Positions 1-5,741 of a DNA stretch of 5,741 nucleotides are shown here, piece by piece. The notes beneath the pieces are model-generated. The model was not told where the DNA came from, made no database searches, and saw only the letters and a program-made list of their open reading frames with translations. The translations under genes were made by a program, and so were the position numbers. The number at the start of each line of letters is the position of its first letter. Positions within the stretch are counted from its first letter, which is position 1. Origin of the DNA: Alphaproteobacteria bacterium (GTDB lineage Bacteria; Pseudomonadota; Alphaproteobacteria; RF32; CAG-239); NCBI GenBank assembly GCA_017477035.1, contig JAFUXW010000162.1:1-5741 (forward strand), in the 5' to 3' direction.

Positions 1-137
1 ACAAAACATACATTTAAATACGCTAGTCAAAATGCGGTTAACTAATTGATTTTATTAGTTTTTACGGGAAAATGTTTGTAATTTTTACTCTGTTTTAGTG
101 TTTTTTAGCCATAAAATAAATATTTTTCAGAATAAAC

Positions 138-175
138 AAAAAAAACACGCGTTACCATTTTTAGTAAACACGTGT
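138..175 (-). terminator. Rho-independent terminator of the exported ankyrin gene
   Basis: Read on the minus strand, the arm ACACGTGTTTAC (175-164) pairs with GTAACGCGTGT (155-145). The pairing includes one G-U wobble and one bulged U, with a short A-rich loop between the arms. The second arm runs directly into eight consecutive T (145-138). A GC-containing stem followed by an uninterrupted U tract, beginning about 22 nt after the TAA stop at 198-200, is the standard intrinsic terminator layout. On the plus strand the hairpin is followed by no T run of that length, so it should act mainly for the minus-strand gene. Confidence 0.8.
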
Positions 176-197
176 CCTATTTTTTATCGACTTAAAT

Positions 198-1466
198 TTA
201 ATATCCTACTGACTTATTTATACTGCGAACAATTTGGTTTTGTTTCGCTGTATCTTTCGGGGTAATAACCTTAGAGCATTCATTGTCGCGTTTAGTCATA
301 TCTTCGGCATTTGCCTTAATAAAAAACTCATTAGCTTTATCGACTATTTGCTTATAACGAGCTTCGCTTATTGACGCAGAAGCGGCAAAATATCCGGCAG
401 CCATTTTCATATTATCATTTTCGCCATTTCCAAGGTAATCTAAGCAATAAACGATTTCTTCATCACCGGTATATATACCATCTACCATAGAAGAAGGTGT
501 AAGAACTACTTTTTTTACAATCGGTTGCGGGGCATGATAAGACGGCTTCTTTTTCAACACAGGTTTAACCAATTGCGGAGTCGGTTTCTTATTTACAACC
601 TTTTCAGCTTTTTCTTTTACGACAGGTTTTGCATCTGCTTTCTTCTCTTCAGCTTTCTTCTCTTCTTTTTTTATCACAGTTTTAGTTTCAAGCTTATCTT
701 TATTTGCTAAAGTATTTTTAAGTTCTTCCCTTTCCGCAATAGTTTTCATCAATTCGTTTTGCAATGCCACTACTTTTTGTTCAGCTTGCTCGCGGGCATT
801 TTTTTCTTCGGCAACTATAGTAGCTGCTTGTTTCATCATATCGGTATATTGACTTTCGGTTATAGTCGGAATTTCAACTTGTTTTTCAGCATTTGGAGTG
901 TGTTCTTGCATAGAATTCGGAGTTTTTTTAACAGCAACCTCTTCCGCTACAACAGCAGTAGAAGTCTTAACTTGGTTAGCAATATTATCAGCCTGAGCCT
1001 GAATATTGTTAATAGTTTTATTTTCAACCTGTATTATTTCTTCTTTTACCTGCTCCGGTGCTTGTTGAACAACCACTTCTTTTACAGCCTCAATTACAGG
1101 AGCCGTCTGAACATTTACATTAGCTTGCTTTTGCAATTGCAGATATTGAACCAGAACCGGAGTAACTTTTTTCAAATCTTTTTTCTCTGCTATCTTTAAA
1201 GGTGTCCAACCTTTTGCGTTTGTATAGTTTAAATCGGCACCATATGACAACAAAACTTGCGTCATATCTGCATTATCTAAAGCAACGGCATAGTGTAAAG
1301 CTGTGTTTCCTTGCTCATTTGCGCCATTTGGATTTTCCTGATTGTTAAGCAATTCCAATACACGTGATATGTTATTATTCTTAACACTGTCAATTAATTC
1401 TTGAGTTGAGGCGTGAGCCTGTAATGCAAACATACTTACGAAGGCTAATAGCAGAGTTTTTTTCAT
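198..1466 (-). CDS. Exported ankyrin-repeat protein with coiled-coil stalk and two-cysteine C-terminal domain
   Basis: This is an ankyrin-repeat protein of unknown function. Residue numbers count from the upstream ATG at 1469. I prefer the second ATG (1466) because the AAGGGG ribosome binding site (1479-1474) is better spaced for it, giving 422 residues. A Sec signal peptide is clear: MKK, a hydrophobic core LLLAFVSMFAL, then AHA|S cleavage near residue 20. Residues 22-50 resemble a degenerate capping repeat. Residues 52-84 are a good ankyrin repeat (GNTALHYAV, VLLSYGADLN) and 85-112 a second, weaker one (GWTPLKIAE). Residues 113-204 are Gln/Val/Glu-rich low complexity, about 205-262 a predicted coiled coil (EREEL, ALQNEL), and 262-322 a Lys/Glu/Pro-rich stretch. 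The last 100 residues look folded and contain Cys342 and Cys398. The protein is probably periplasmic or surface-exposed, where the ankyrins could bind a protein partner. The gene has its own candidate promoter and terminator, so it is probably monocistronic. No enzymatic motif is visible. Confidence 0.85.
   Translation of the reverse strand: MKKTLLLAFVSMFALQAHASTQELIDSVKNNNISRVLELLNNQENPNGANEQGNTALHYAVALDNADMTQVLLSYGADLNYTNAKGWTPLKIAEKKDLKKVTPVLVQYLQLQKQANVNVQTAPVIEAVKEVVVQQAPEQVKEEIIQVENKTINNIQAQADNIANQVKTSTAVVAEEVAVKKTPNSMQEHTPNAEKQVEIPTITESQYTDMMKQAATIVAEEKNAREQAEQKVVALQNELMKTIAEREELKNTLANKDKLETKTVIKKEEKKAEEKKADAKPVVKEKAEKVVNKKPTPQLVKPVLKKKPSYHAPQPIVKKVVLTPSSMVDGIYTGDEEIVYCLDYLGNGENDNMKMAAGYFAASASISEARYKQIVDKANEFFIKANAEDMTKRDNECSKVITPKDTAKQNQIVRSINKSVGY
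637..665 (-). repeat. 15-bp tandem repeat inside the ankyrin gene (AEEKK repeats)
   Basis: Two adjacent near-perfect copies of the 15-mer GCTTTCTTCTCTTCA (plus-strand reading; 637-651 and 652-665) lie in frame in the Lys/Glu-rich stalk. They encode AEEKK AEEKK. The unit is a multiple of three, so gain or loss of a copy would change stalk length without breaking the frame. Confidence 0.7.
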
Positions 1467-1502
1467 CATTTATCCCCTTTCTATTCATACAAATCTTTAC
1501 TG

Positions 1503-1530
1503 ATAATATCTCATTTTTCTATTTTTGCAA
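1503..1530 (-). promoter_or_regulatory. Candidate sigma-70-type promoter of the ankyrin gene
   Basis: On the minus strand a -35-like TTGCAA (1530-1525, 4 of 6 matches to TTGACA) is separated by 16 nt from a -10-like TATTAT (1508-1503, 5 of 6 matches to TATAAT). Transcription would begin near 1496, leaving a leader of about 30 nt before the ribosome binding site and start. The element sits just past the aspS terminator hairpin, where a promoter for an independent downstream gene is expected. Good -10 matches arise by chance in AT-rich DNA, so this is only a candidate. Confidence 0.5.
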
Positions 1531-1536
1531 GAATTT

Positions 1537-1572
1537 TATAAAGGCCATCTCTGTTTTAAGATGACCTTTATA
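1537..1572 (-). terminator. Terminator hairpin of aspS
   Basis: A long inverted repeat begins 5 nt after the aspS stop. TATAAAGGTCATCT (1572-1559, minus-strand reading) pairs with AGATGGCCTTTATA (1550-1537) across an 8-nt loop. In the minus-strand RNA all 14 positions can pair, one as a G-U wobble. In plus-strand RNA that position is a C-A mismatch, so the structure suits minus-strand transcription. The U tract is poor, being partly inside the stem (CCTTTATAAAATTC), so termination may be incomplete. Confidence 0.65.
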
Positions 1573-1577
1573 TTATT

Positions 1578-3335
1578 TTATAGCTTTATTTCAATATGGA
1601 GTTCTTTAAGTTGCTTTTCGTCCACCGTATTAGGAGCTTGCATCATTAAATCTTGAGCTTTACCATTAAGCGGGAACAAAATCACATCACGAATTATCGG
1701 TTCATCAAGCAAAAGCATAACTGTTCTATCAATTCCAGGAGCACAACCTGCGTGTGGAGGAGCGCCATATTTAAACGCATTTATCATACCACCGAACTTA
1801 TTATCAACCACACTACTATCATATCCGGCTATTTCAAATGCTTTATACATGATTTCAGGTATATGATTACGAACGGCACCGCTGGCAAGCTCTACTCCGT
1901 TGCACACTAAATCATATTGATAGGCTAATATATCCAGAGGATTTTTATTGTTCAGAGCATCTAAACCTCCTTGTGGCATTGAAAACGGATTATGCGAAAA
2001 TTCGACAGCGCCTGTTTCTTCATTTTCTTCATAAAAAGGAAAATCGACAATCCAACAAAGTTTAAAGGAGTTTTTATCAAACAGTTCCAGTGCTTCCCCT
2101 AACATATTACGAACTATTCCGGCAAATTTATTAATTGTTTTTGTTGTTCCGCCCATAAATAAAACGGCATCTCCTTCTTCTAATGAGAACAGATTTTTTA
2201 ACTCAGCTAATTTTTCTTCGGAAAGGAATTTAGCAATGCCTTTAACACCATTTTCAGATAGTGCAACATAAGCTATACCTCCCATTCCTTGTTCTTTAGC
2301 ATATCCATCAAATTTATCAAAAAACGAACGAGGTTTGTTTCCGGCTTTTGGAGCTTTAATAGCTCTGATTTGTTCTCCGTTTGCCACTTTGCCGTCATAA
2401 ACGCCGAACCCTGAATTGATAAAAAATTCGGTAGCATCTTGAATAATCAGAGGATTGCGTAAATCAGGTTTATCACTTCCGTATTTAATCATTGCATCTC
2501 TAAACGCAATACGCTCAAACGGAGCTTGAGAAACTGTTTTGCCATTTGCAAATTTATTAAAAATCGTCCCCATAGTATGTTCTATTACTTTAAACACATC
2601 TTCTTGGGTAACAAAAGACATCTCCATATCAAGCTGATAAAATTCCCCCGGAGAACGATCAGCTCGTGGGTCTTCATCTCTGAAACACGGCGCTATCTGA
2701 AAATAACGATCAAAACCTGACACCATCAATAACTGCTTAAACTGTTGCGGAGCTTGCGGCAGTGCATAAAAACGACCAGGATTTAATCTTGAAGGAACTA
2801 AAAAATCGCGAGCACCTTCCGGTGAAGATGCCGTTAAAATAGGCGTTTGATATTCGGTAAACCCTTGCTCAATCATTAATCTGCGCATTTCTGCTATAAC
2901 TTTTGAACGCAACATAATATTATTATGAATCCGTTCTCGGCGTAAATCTAAAAAACGATACTTCAAACGCAACTCTTCCGGTTCGTTTCCTTCACCGAAA
3001 ACCTGTATCGGTAATACATCTGCTTCAGAATATATTTTAACTTCACTTACCTTTATTTCAATATCACCGGTAGGCATATTTTTATTAACACTTTCTCTGG
3101 CAACAACTTCTCCGTCAAAGCCGACAACGCTTTCTACGCGAATATCCCTTACTTTTTCAAATAAATCAGAAGAGCTGTCAAATACGCATTGAGTTATACC
3201 ATAGTGATCACGCAAATCTATAAAACACAAATTACCTAAATTACGTTTGCGATGTATCCATCCTGCCAATCTAACTTTTTGTCCTATATTTTCAACTCTT
3301 AGTTCTCCGCAGGTATGCGTTCTGTATTCGTTCAT
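1578..3335 (-). CDS. aspS: Aspartyl-tRNA synthetase (class II, bacterial type)
   Basis: This cytoplasmic enzyme charges tRNA-Asp with aspartate using ATP. At 585 residues it has the normal length of the bacterial type. Residues 1-105 are the OB-fold anticodon-binding domain (LAGWIHRKRNLG, FIDLRDHYGITQ). The class II catalytic domain follows. It contains the flipping loop EGARDFLVPSR (173-183), QAPQQFKQLL (194-203), motif 2 with FRDEDPRADRSPGEFYQ (218-234, Arg219), and motif 3 with GIDR (534-537) followed by the family C-terminus ending LKELHIEIKL. The bacterial GAD insertion lies at about 290-415. A ribosome binding site, AGAGG (3345-3341), lies 5 nt before the ATG. The gene is divergent from rnd, an aspS/rnd neighbourhood known in Alphaproteobacteria. 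Leu33 falls where non-discriminating AspRS such as that of Pseudomonas has His, so specificity for tRNA-Asp alone is possible but unproven. Confidence 0.98.
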   Translation of the reverse strand: MNEYRTHTCGELRVENIGQKVRLAGWIHRKRNLGNLCFIDLRDHYGITQCVFDSSSDLFEKVRDIRVESVVGFDGEVVARESVNKNMPTGDIEIKVSEVKIYSEADVLPIQVFGEGNEPEELRLKYRFLDLRRERIHNNIMLRSKVIAEMRRLMIEQGFTEYQTPILTASSPEGARDFLVPSRLNPGRFYALPQAPQQFKQLLMVSGFDRYFQIAPCFRDEDPRADRSPGEFYQLDMEMSFVTQEDVFKVIEHTMGTIFNKFANGKTVSQAPFERIAFRDAMIKYGSDKPDLRNPLIIQDATEFFINSGFGVYDGKVANGEQIRAIKAPKAGNKPRSFFDKFDGYAKEQGMGGIAYVALSENGVKGIAKFLSEEKLAELKNLFSLEEGDAVLFMGGTTKTINKFAGIVRNMLGEALELFDKNSFKLCWIVDFPFYEENEETGAVEFSHNPFSMPQGGLDALNNKNPLDILAYQYDLVCNGVELASGAVRNHIPEIMYKAFEIAGYDSSVVDNKFGGMINAFKYGAPPHAGCAPGIDRTVMLLLDEPIIRDVILFPLNGKAQDLMMQAPNTVDEKQLKELHIEIKL

Positions 3336-3455
3336 TATTTCCTCTTTTTACAGTTAAAAACTACACTTGTTCTAAAGCCAATTTATTATAAAATCAACCA
3401 TAAATTAAAAAAATATTAAGCAATATTTTATATCCTGAACAAAATGGAGAAAAAG
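3336..3455. promoter_or_regulatory. Divergent aspS/rnd intergenic promoter region
   Basis: This AT-rich gap must hold the promoters of both aspS (minus) and rnd (plus). The clearest element is a perfect -10 hexamer TATAAT on the minus strand (3390-3385), which would start aspS RNA about 40 nt before its ATG. No convincing -35 accompanies it. On the plus strand TATTAT (3384-3389) and TATAAA (3387-3392) overlap the same bases, with TTGTTC at 3367-3372 too close (14-nt spacer) to be an ideal -35 for rnd. I see no T-box, riboswitch or operator-like palindrome here. Ribosome binding sites are AGAGG at 3345-3341 for aspS and GGAGA at 3446-3450 for rnd. Confidence 0.4.
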
Positions 3456-4610
3456 ATGCAAATTATAGATACTGATGAAAAACTGATAAATTTTTGTAAC
3501 GTTTTGGAAAAACAAGATTTTATAACCGTAGATTCCGAATTCATCCGCGAACATTGTTATTATCCGAAATTATGCTTATTGCAAGTTGCCTATAACGAAG
3601 ATTGTGCTGTAATAGATCCCTTGGCAAATATTGATTTATCACCTTTTTTTGATATTTTGCAAAACCAAAAAATTGTTAAAGTTTTTCATTCAGGTAGACA
3701 AGATATTGAAATTTTTTACAATTTGTCAGGCAAAACTCCAAAAAATGTGTTTGATACTCAAATCGCAGCGATGGTATGCGGTTTTGCCGAAAATATCGGA
3801 TACAGTAATTTGGTGCGCGATATTATGCATATTGATATAGATAAATCTCAGCGCCTAACCGATTGGAGCATACGTCCTCTTGATGAGGCTCAACTTAAAT
3901 ATGCTGTATGTGATGTTACATATTTGGTTGATTGCTACAAATATTTACGTGAATATATGCAAACAAATAATCGTCAGGATTGGATTAAGGAAGAAATAAT
4001 TACTCTTTGTGATGAGCACGGATATTGTATAAACCCTGATGAAGTATGGTTAAAAATCAAACATACAGCTCATTCTCCCCAATTTTTGGCTGCTCTTAAG
4101 TATTTAGCGTCTTGGCGCGAAAAACGTGCCCAAAAATTCAATACCCCGCGTTCATCTATTCTCAAAGATGAAGTTTTGCTTAATATTGCCAGCACCTTTC
4201 CTAAATCACTTAGTGAGCTAAAAACCGTTCGTAACCTGAAATCAGAAGTGATAAATGGGAGATTAGGAGAAGAAATTATTGAAGCTTTGCAAGAAGCTTC
4301 TCATAATCCGATGCCAAGTGAAATTTGTCGGGCAGACAGAAAACAACATCACAGTGTTCCAAATCACGAACAAAGCCTTATGGAAATATTGAAACTTCTG
4401 CTTAAAATAAAATCACAAGAAGCCGGTGTCATTGCAAAATTGGTTGCTGATGATGAAGATTTGCGATATATTGTACTTAATCAACCGCAAAATACTAAAA
4501 CAATGCAATCGTGGCGTTATGATATATTCGGTAAATTTGCTGAACAAATATGTAAAGGTAAACTTTCAATAACTTATAATCCCAAGAAAAAAGTTATAGA
4601 AGTGAAATAA
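3456..4610 (+). CDS. rnd: Ribonuclease D (DEDDy 3'-5' exoribonuclease)
   Basis: RNase D trims the 3' ends of tRNA precursors and other stable RNAs in the cytoplasm, using two metal ions. With the start at 3456 the protein is 384 residues and opens MQIIDTDEKL, matching the family N-terminus. An upstream in-frame ATG at 3444 adds only MEKK, and the GGAGA ribosome binding site at 3446-3450 lies inside that extension, 5 nt before the 3456 ATG. The DEDDy exonuclease residues are all present: Asp26 and Glu28 (VDSEFIRE), Asp83 (GRQDIEIF), and Tyr149 and Asp153 (YAVCD). An HRDC domain follows at about 205-285 (LASWREKRAQ, TPRSSILKDEVLLNIA). The C-terminal remainder matches the short alphaproteobacterial form. 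The gene is divergent from aspS and converges end to end on pheA. It looks intact and active. Confidence 0.95.
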   Translation: MQIIDTDEKLINFCNVLEKQDFITVDSEFIREHCYYPKLCLLQVAYNEDCAVIDPLANIDLSPFFDILQNQKIVKVFHSGRQDIEIFYNLSGKTPKNVFDTQIAAMVCGFAENIGYSNLVRDIMHIDIDKSQRLTDWSIRPLDEAQLKYAVCDVTYLVDCYKYLREYMQTNNRQDWIKEEIITLCDEHGYCINPDEVWLKIKHTAHSPQFLAALKYLASWREKRAQKFNTPRSSILKDEVLLNIASTFPKSLSELKTVRNLKSEVINGRLGEEIIEALQEASHNPMPSEICRADRKQHHSVPNHEQSLMEILKLLLKIKSQEAGVIAKLVADDEDLRYIVLNQPQNTKTMQSWRYDIFGKFAEQICKGKLSITYNPKKKVIEVK

Positions 4611-5441
4611 TTATCCTCGTAGTTTGTGCGCTTTGTAACACCCTAAAATCTGAAATTCTTCAGAGAAGAATTTTAATTCGGCAAGTGCATATTGTAATGC
4701 TTTGGAATCAATATGTTTCTCAACCTCTATATAAAATTGCGCCGAAAAAAATTTTCCGTTTAATAAATAACTCTCTAATTTAGATATATTTATTCCGTTT
4801 GTAGCAAAACCACCCAACACTTTATACAAAGCGGCCGGAATATGTTTAGTTGTAAATACTATTGAAGTTATAAACTTATCCCCGTCATCTCGTAAAACCT
4901 CTTCATCTTTTTGCATTATCAAAAAGCGAGTTGTGTTATTATCGGCATTTTCAATATTTGAAGCCAAGACATCTAATCCGTATATCTGTGCAGCCATTTT
5001 TGAAGCTATAGCAGCCTTACTTTTATCTTGTTCCAAGGCAATTTTTTCACATGACTTGGCGGTATCTATTCGTGAAACTGCTTTAATATTGTGACGTTTT
5101 AAAAAATTACTGCACTGTGCCAAAGCTTGCGGATGAGAGGCGGCAGATACAATATTTTCCAGTGTTGTTCCTTTAACTCCCAATAATTGATGTTCAATAC
5201 GCATAAAGTGTTCGCCTATAATATGCAGACCTGCTTTAGGTAATAAAAAATGCACATCAGACACTCGTCCTGCATTAGAGTTTTCAACAGGTATAACAGC
5301 TTTATCAACCAAGCCGTTGTTTACCAATTCCATTGCGGTTTCAAACGTATCACAAGCCACGTATTCTTGATTGGGAAATAATTCCAGACAAGCTATGTGC
5401 GAATAGGCTCCGGCAACCCCTTGATATGCGATTTTTTGCAT
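4611..5441 (-). CDS. pheA: Prephenate dehydratase (PDT-ACT, monofunctional)
   Basis: This enzyme converts prephenate to phenylpyruvate by decarboxylation and dehydration, the committed step to phenylalanine. The 276 residues fit the stand-alone form without a chorismate mutase domain. The PDT domain (about 1-177) shows YQGVAGAYSH near the start, VIPVENSNAG (49-58), SHPQALAQC (102-110) and the TRF motif (171-173), whose Thr is essential for catalysis in the family. The ACT regulatory domain (about 190-270) shows PAALYKVLGGFATNGINI and KLESY, the alphaproteobacterial versions of the GALV and ESRP phenylalanine-binding motifs, so feedback inhibition by phenylalanine is likely. The ribosome binding site AGAGGA (5454-5449) overlaps the stop of the upstream gene, pointing to co-transcription with it. 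Its stop codon abuts the rnd stop. The symbol pheA is used by convention; some annotations use pheA2 or pheC-like names. Confidence 0.95.
   Translation of the reverse strand: MQKIAYQGVAGAYSHIACLELFPNQEYVACDTFETAMELVNNGLVDKAVIPVENSNAGRVSDVHFLLPKAGLHIIGEHFMRIEHQLLGVKGTTLENIVSAASHPQALAQCSNFLKRHNIKAVSRIDTAKSCEKIALEQDKSKAAIASKMAAQIYGLDVLASNIENADNNTTRFLIMQKDEEVLRDDGDKFITSIVFTTKHIPAALYKVLGGFATNGINISKLESYLLNGKFFSAQFYIEVEKHIDSKALQYALAELKFFSEEFQILGCYKAHKLRG
4653..4673. other. Perfect 9-bp inverted repeat at the 3' end of pheA
   Basis: AAATTCTTC (4653-4661) and GAAGAATTT (4665-4673) are exact reverse complements around a 3-nt AGA loop. The repeat lies within the pheA codons for FFSEE, 43 nt beyond the rnd stop. 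In plus-strand RNA it is followed by TAATTCGG, a poor U tract. It might slow or end rnd read-through, or it might be a by-product of Phe (TTC) and Glu (GAA) codons being reverse complements in a conserved FFSEE motif. The sequence is certain; its function is not. Confidence 0.4.
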
Positions 5442-5452
5442 TATATTGTCCT

Positions 5453-5741
5453 CTATTTTTCCTCTGATAAATCTTTTTGACCGTGCAGCAATTTAACTTC
5501 TTTGCGTGTCATGTTGTATTTATCAGACAATAAGTCAAATTTCTGTTCAATATTAGCCACCCCCTTTATATTCATAAGGCTAATCATTAAATTATAAAGC
5601 AAATCATTCGTCCAGTAAGCTTCTGCATTCGCTTTCATATTTTCAACCTGCTCTTTGCGCTCATTCGTAAATTTTTCAGATAAGTTTACAATAAGAGGAA
5701 TACGAGCCATACGATAAGTAAAGCGAGAACTTTCATGACCT
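5453..5741 (-). CDS. Partial: C-terminal end of a probable sulfatase-fold phosphoethanolamine transferase
   Basis: The gene enters from the right edge and only its last 95 codons plus the stop are visible. The frame is open past the first internal Met (ATG at 5710-5708) to the window edge, reading GHESSRFTYR before MARIPLIV. That Met has no ribosome binding site, so it is internal and this is not an 85-residue protein. The pattern GHxSxRFT, then RIPLIVNLSEKF, then YWTNDLLYNLMISLMNIKG, then a Tyr/Lys tail with LLHGQK matches, from memory, the end of the alkaline-phosphatase/sulfatase-fold enzymes of the EptA/CptA type. In those enzymes a late GH supplies an active-site His. Such enzymes are inner-membrane proteins that move phosphoethanolamine onto lipid A or core sugars on the periplasmic side. 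The catalytic Thr and the membrane helices would lie outside the window. The gene is probably in an operon with pheA, 11 nt downstream. A related periplasmic sulfatase is the main alternative. Confidence 0.65.
   Translation of the reverse strand, partial: GHESSRFTYRMARIPLIVNLSEKFTNERKEQVENMKANAEAYWTNDLLYNLMISLMNIKGVANIEQKFDLLSDKYNMTRKEVKLLHGQKDLSEEK

Noticed and set aside
1..45. Plus-strand frame open from the left edge to TAA at 43-45 (14 codons), possibly the tail of a gene outside the window.
   Set aside because: Fourteen open codons at an edge are expected by chance, a second plus frame is open just as long, and the peptide has no recognisable motif.
40..63. Inverted repeat AACTAAT...ATTAGTT followed by four T on the plus strand, a possible terminator for a gene off the left edge.
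   Set aside because: The 7-bp stem has a single G-C pair and a short U tract. In DNA this AT-rich it is too weak to call.
504..684. Lys/Pro-rich stalk of the ankyrin protein as evidence that it is a TonB homologue.
   Set aside because: The N-terminus is a cleavable signal peptide rather than a TonB-type anchor, and the C-terminal domain shows no TonB motif. The similarity is only in linker composition.
525..1199. Plus-strand open frames opposite the ankyrin gene, rich in Phe, Leu and Ser and looking like membrane proteins.
   Set aside because: They are antisense shadows of the Lys/Glu- and Gln-rich coding strand (AAA/GAA codons read as TTT/TTC) and lack ribosome binding sites. The minus-strand frame has a signal peptide and recognisable ankyrin repeats.
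3336..3455. T-box, leader peptide or other aminoacyl-tRNA synthetase control element upstream of aspS.
   Set aside because: The leader is only about 40-50 nt from the candidate -10 to the ATG, too short for a T-box, and contains no stable hairpin or short coding frame rich in Asp codons.
4611..5441. Loss of phenylalanine control because the ACT domain has ESYL in place of the ESRP motif.
   Set aside because: ESY-type wording is, from memory, normal in alphaproteobacterial prephenate dehydratases, so it is a lineage feature and not evidence of a broken regulatory site.

Overview
The window is AT-rich DNA (about one third G+C by eye) that looks like a chromosomal core region of a low-GC alphaproteobacterium. 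Three genes support this. The aspartyl-tRNA synthetase has alphaproteobacterial wording. The RNase D, beside aspS, is the short (about 385-residue) alphaproteobacterial form. The prephenate dehydratase has a stand-alone PDT-ACT layout with the alphaproteobacterial ACT-domain motifs. A more specific placement, such as the AT-rich gut or host-associated Alphaproteobacteria, is inference only. Keeping a phenylalanine biosynthesis gene argues against an extremely reduced Rickettsia-like parasite.

Layout from left to right. Positions 1-137 are AT-rich with no supportable gene. A strong intrinsic terminator (138-175, minus) ends the gene at 198-1466 (minus). That gene encodes an exported protein with N-terminal ankyrin repeats, a long low-complexity coiled-coil and Lys/Glu-rich stalk, and an unrecognised two-cysteine C-terminal domain. 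A candidate promoter (1503-1530, minus) and the hairpin that closes aspS (1537-1572) fill the short gap before aspS (1578-3335, minus). A roughly 120-bp AT-rich divergent intergenic region separates aspS from rnd (3456-4610, plus). The stop codons of rnd and pheA (4611-5441, minus) touch with no base between them. Upstream of pheA in the same direction is the 3' end of a gene running off the right edge (5453-5741, minus). It looks like the C-terminus of a sulfatase-fold phosphoethanolamine transferase, and its stop codon overlaps the pheA ribosome binding site.

The genes form separate units rather than one system. They are the ankyrin gene alone, aspS (translation), rnd (3' processing of stable RNA), and an envelope-enzyme/pheA operon. 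I found no mobile element, CRISPR array, tRNA or rRNA gene, and no clear new multi-gene system. The least explained item is the exported ankyrin protein with its C-terminal cysteine domain.
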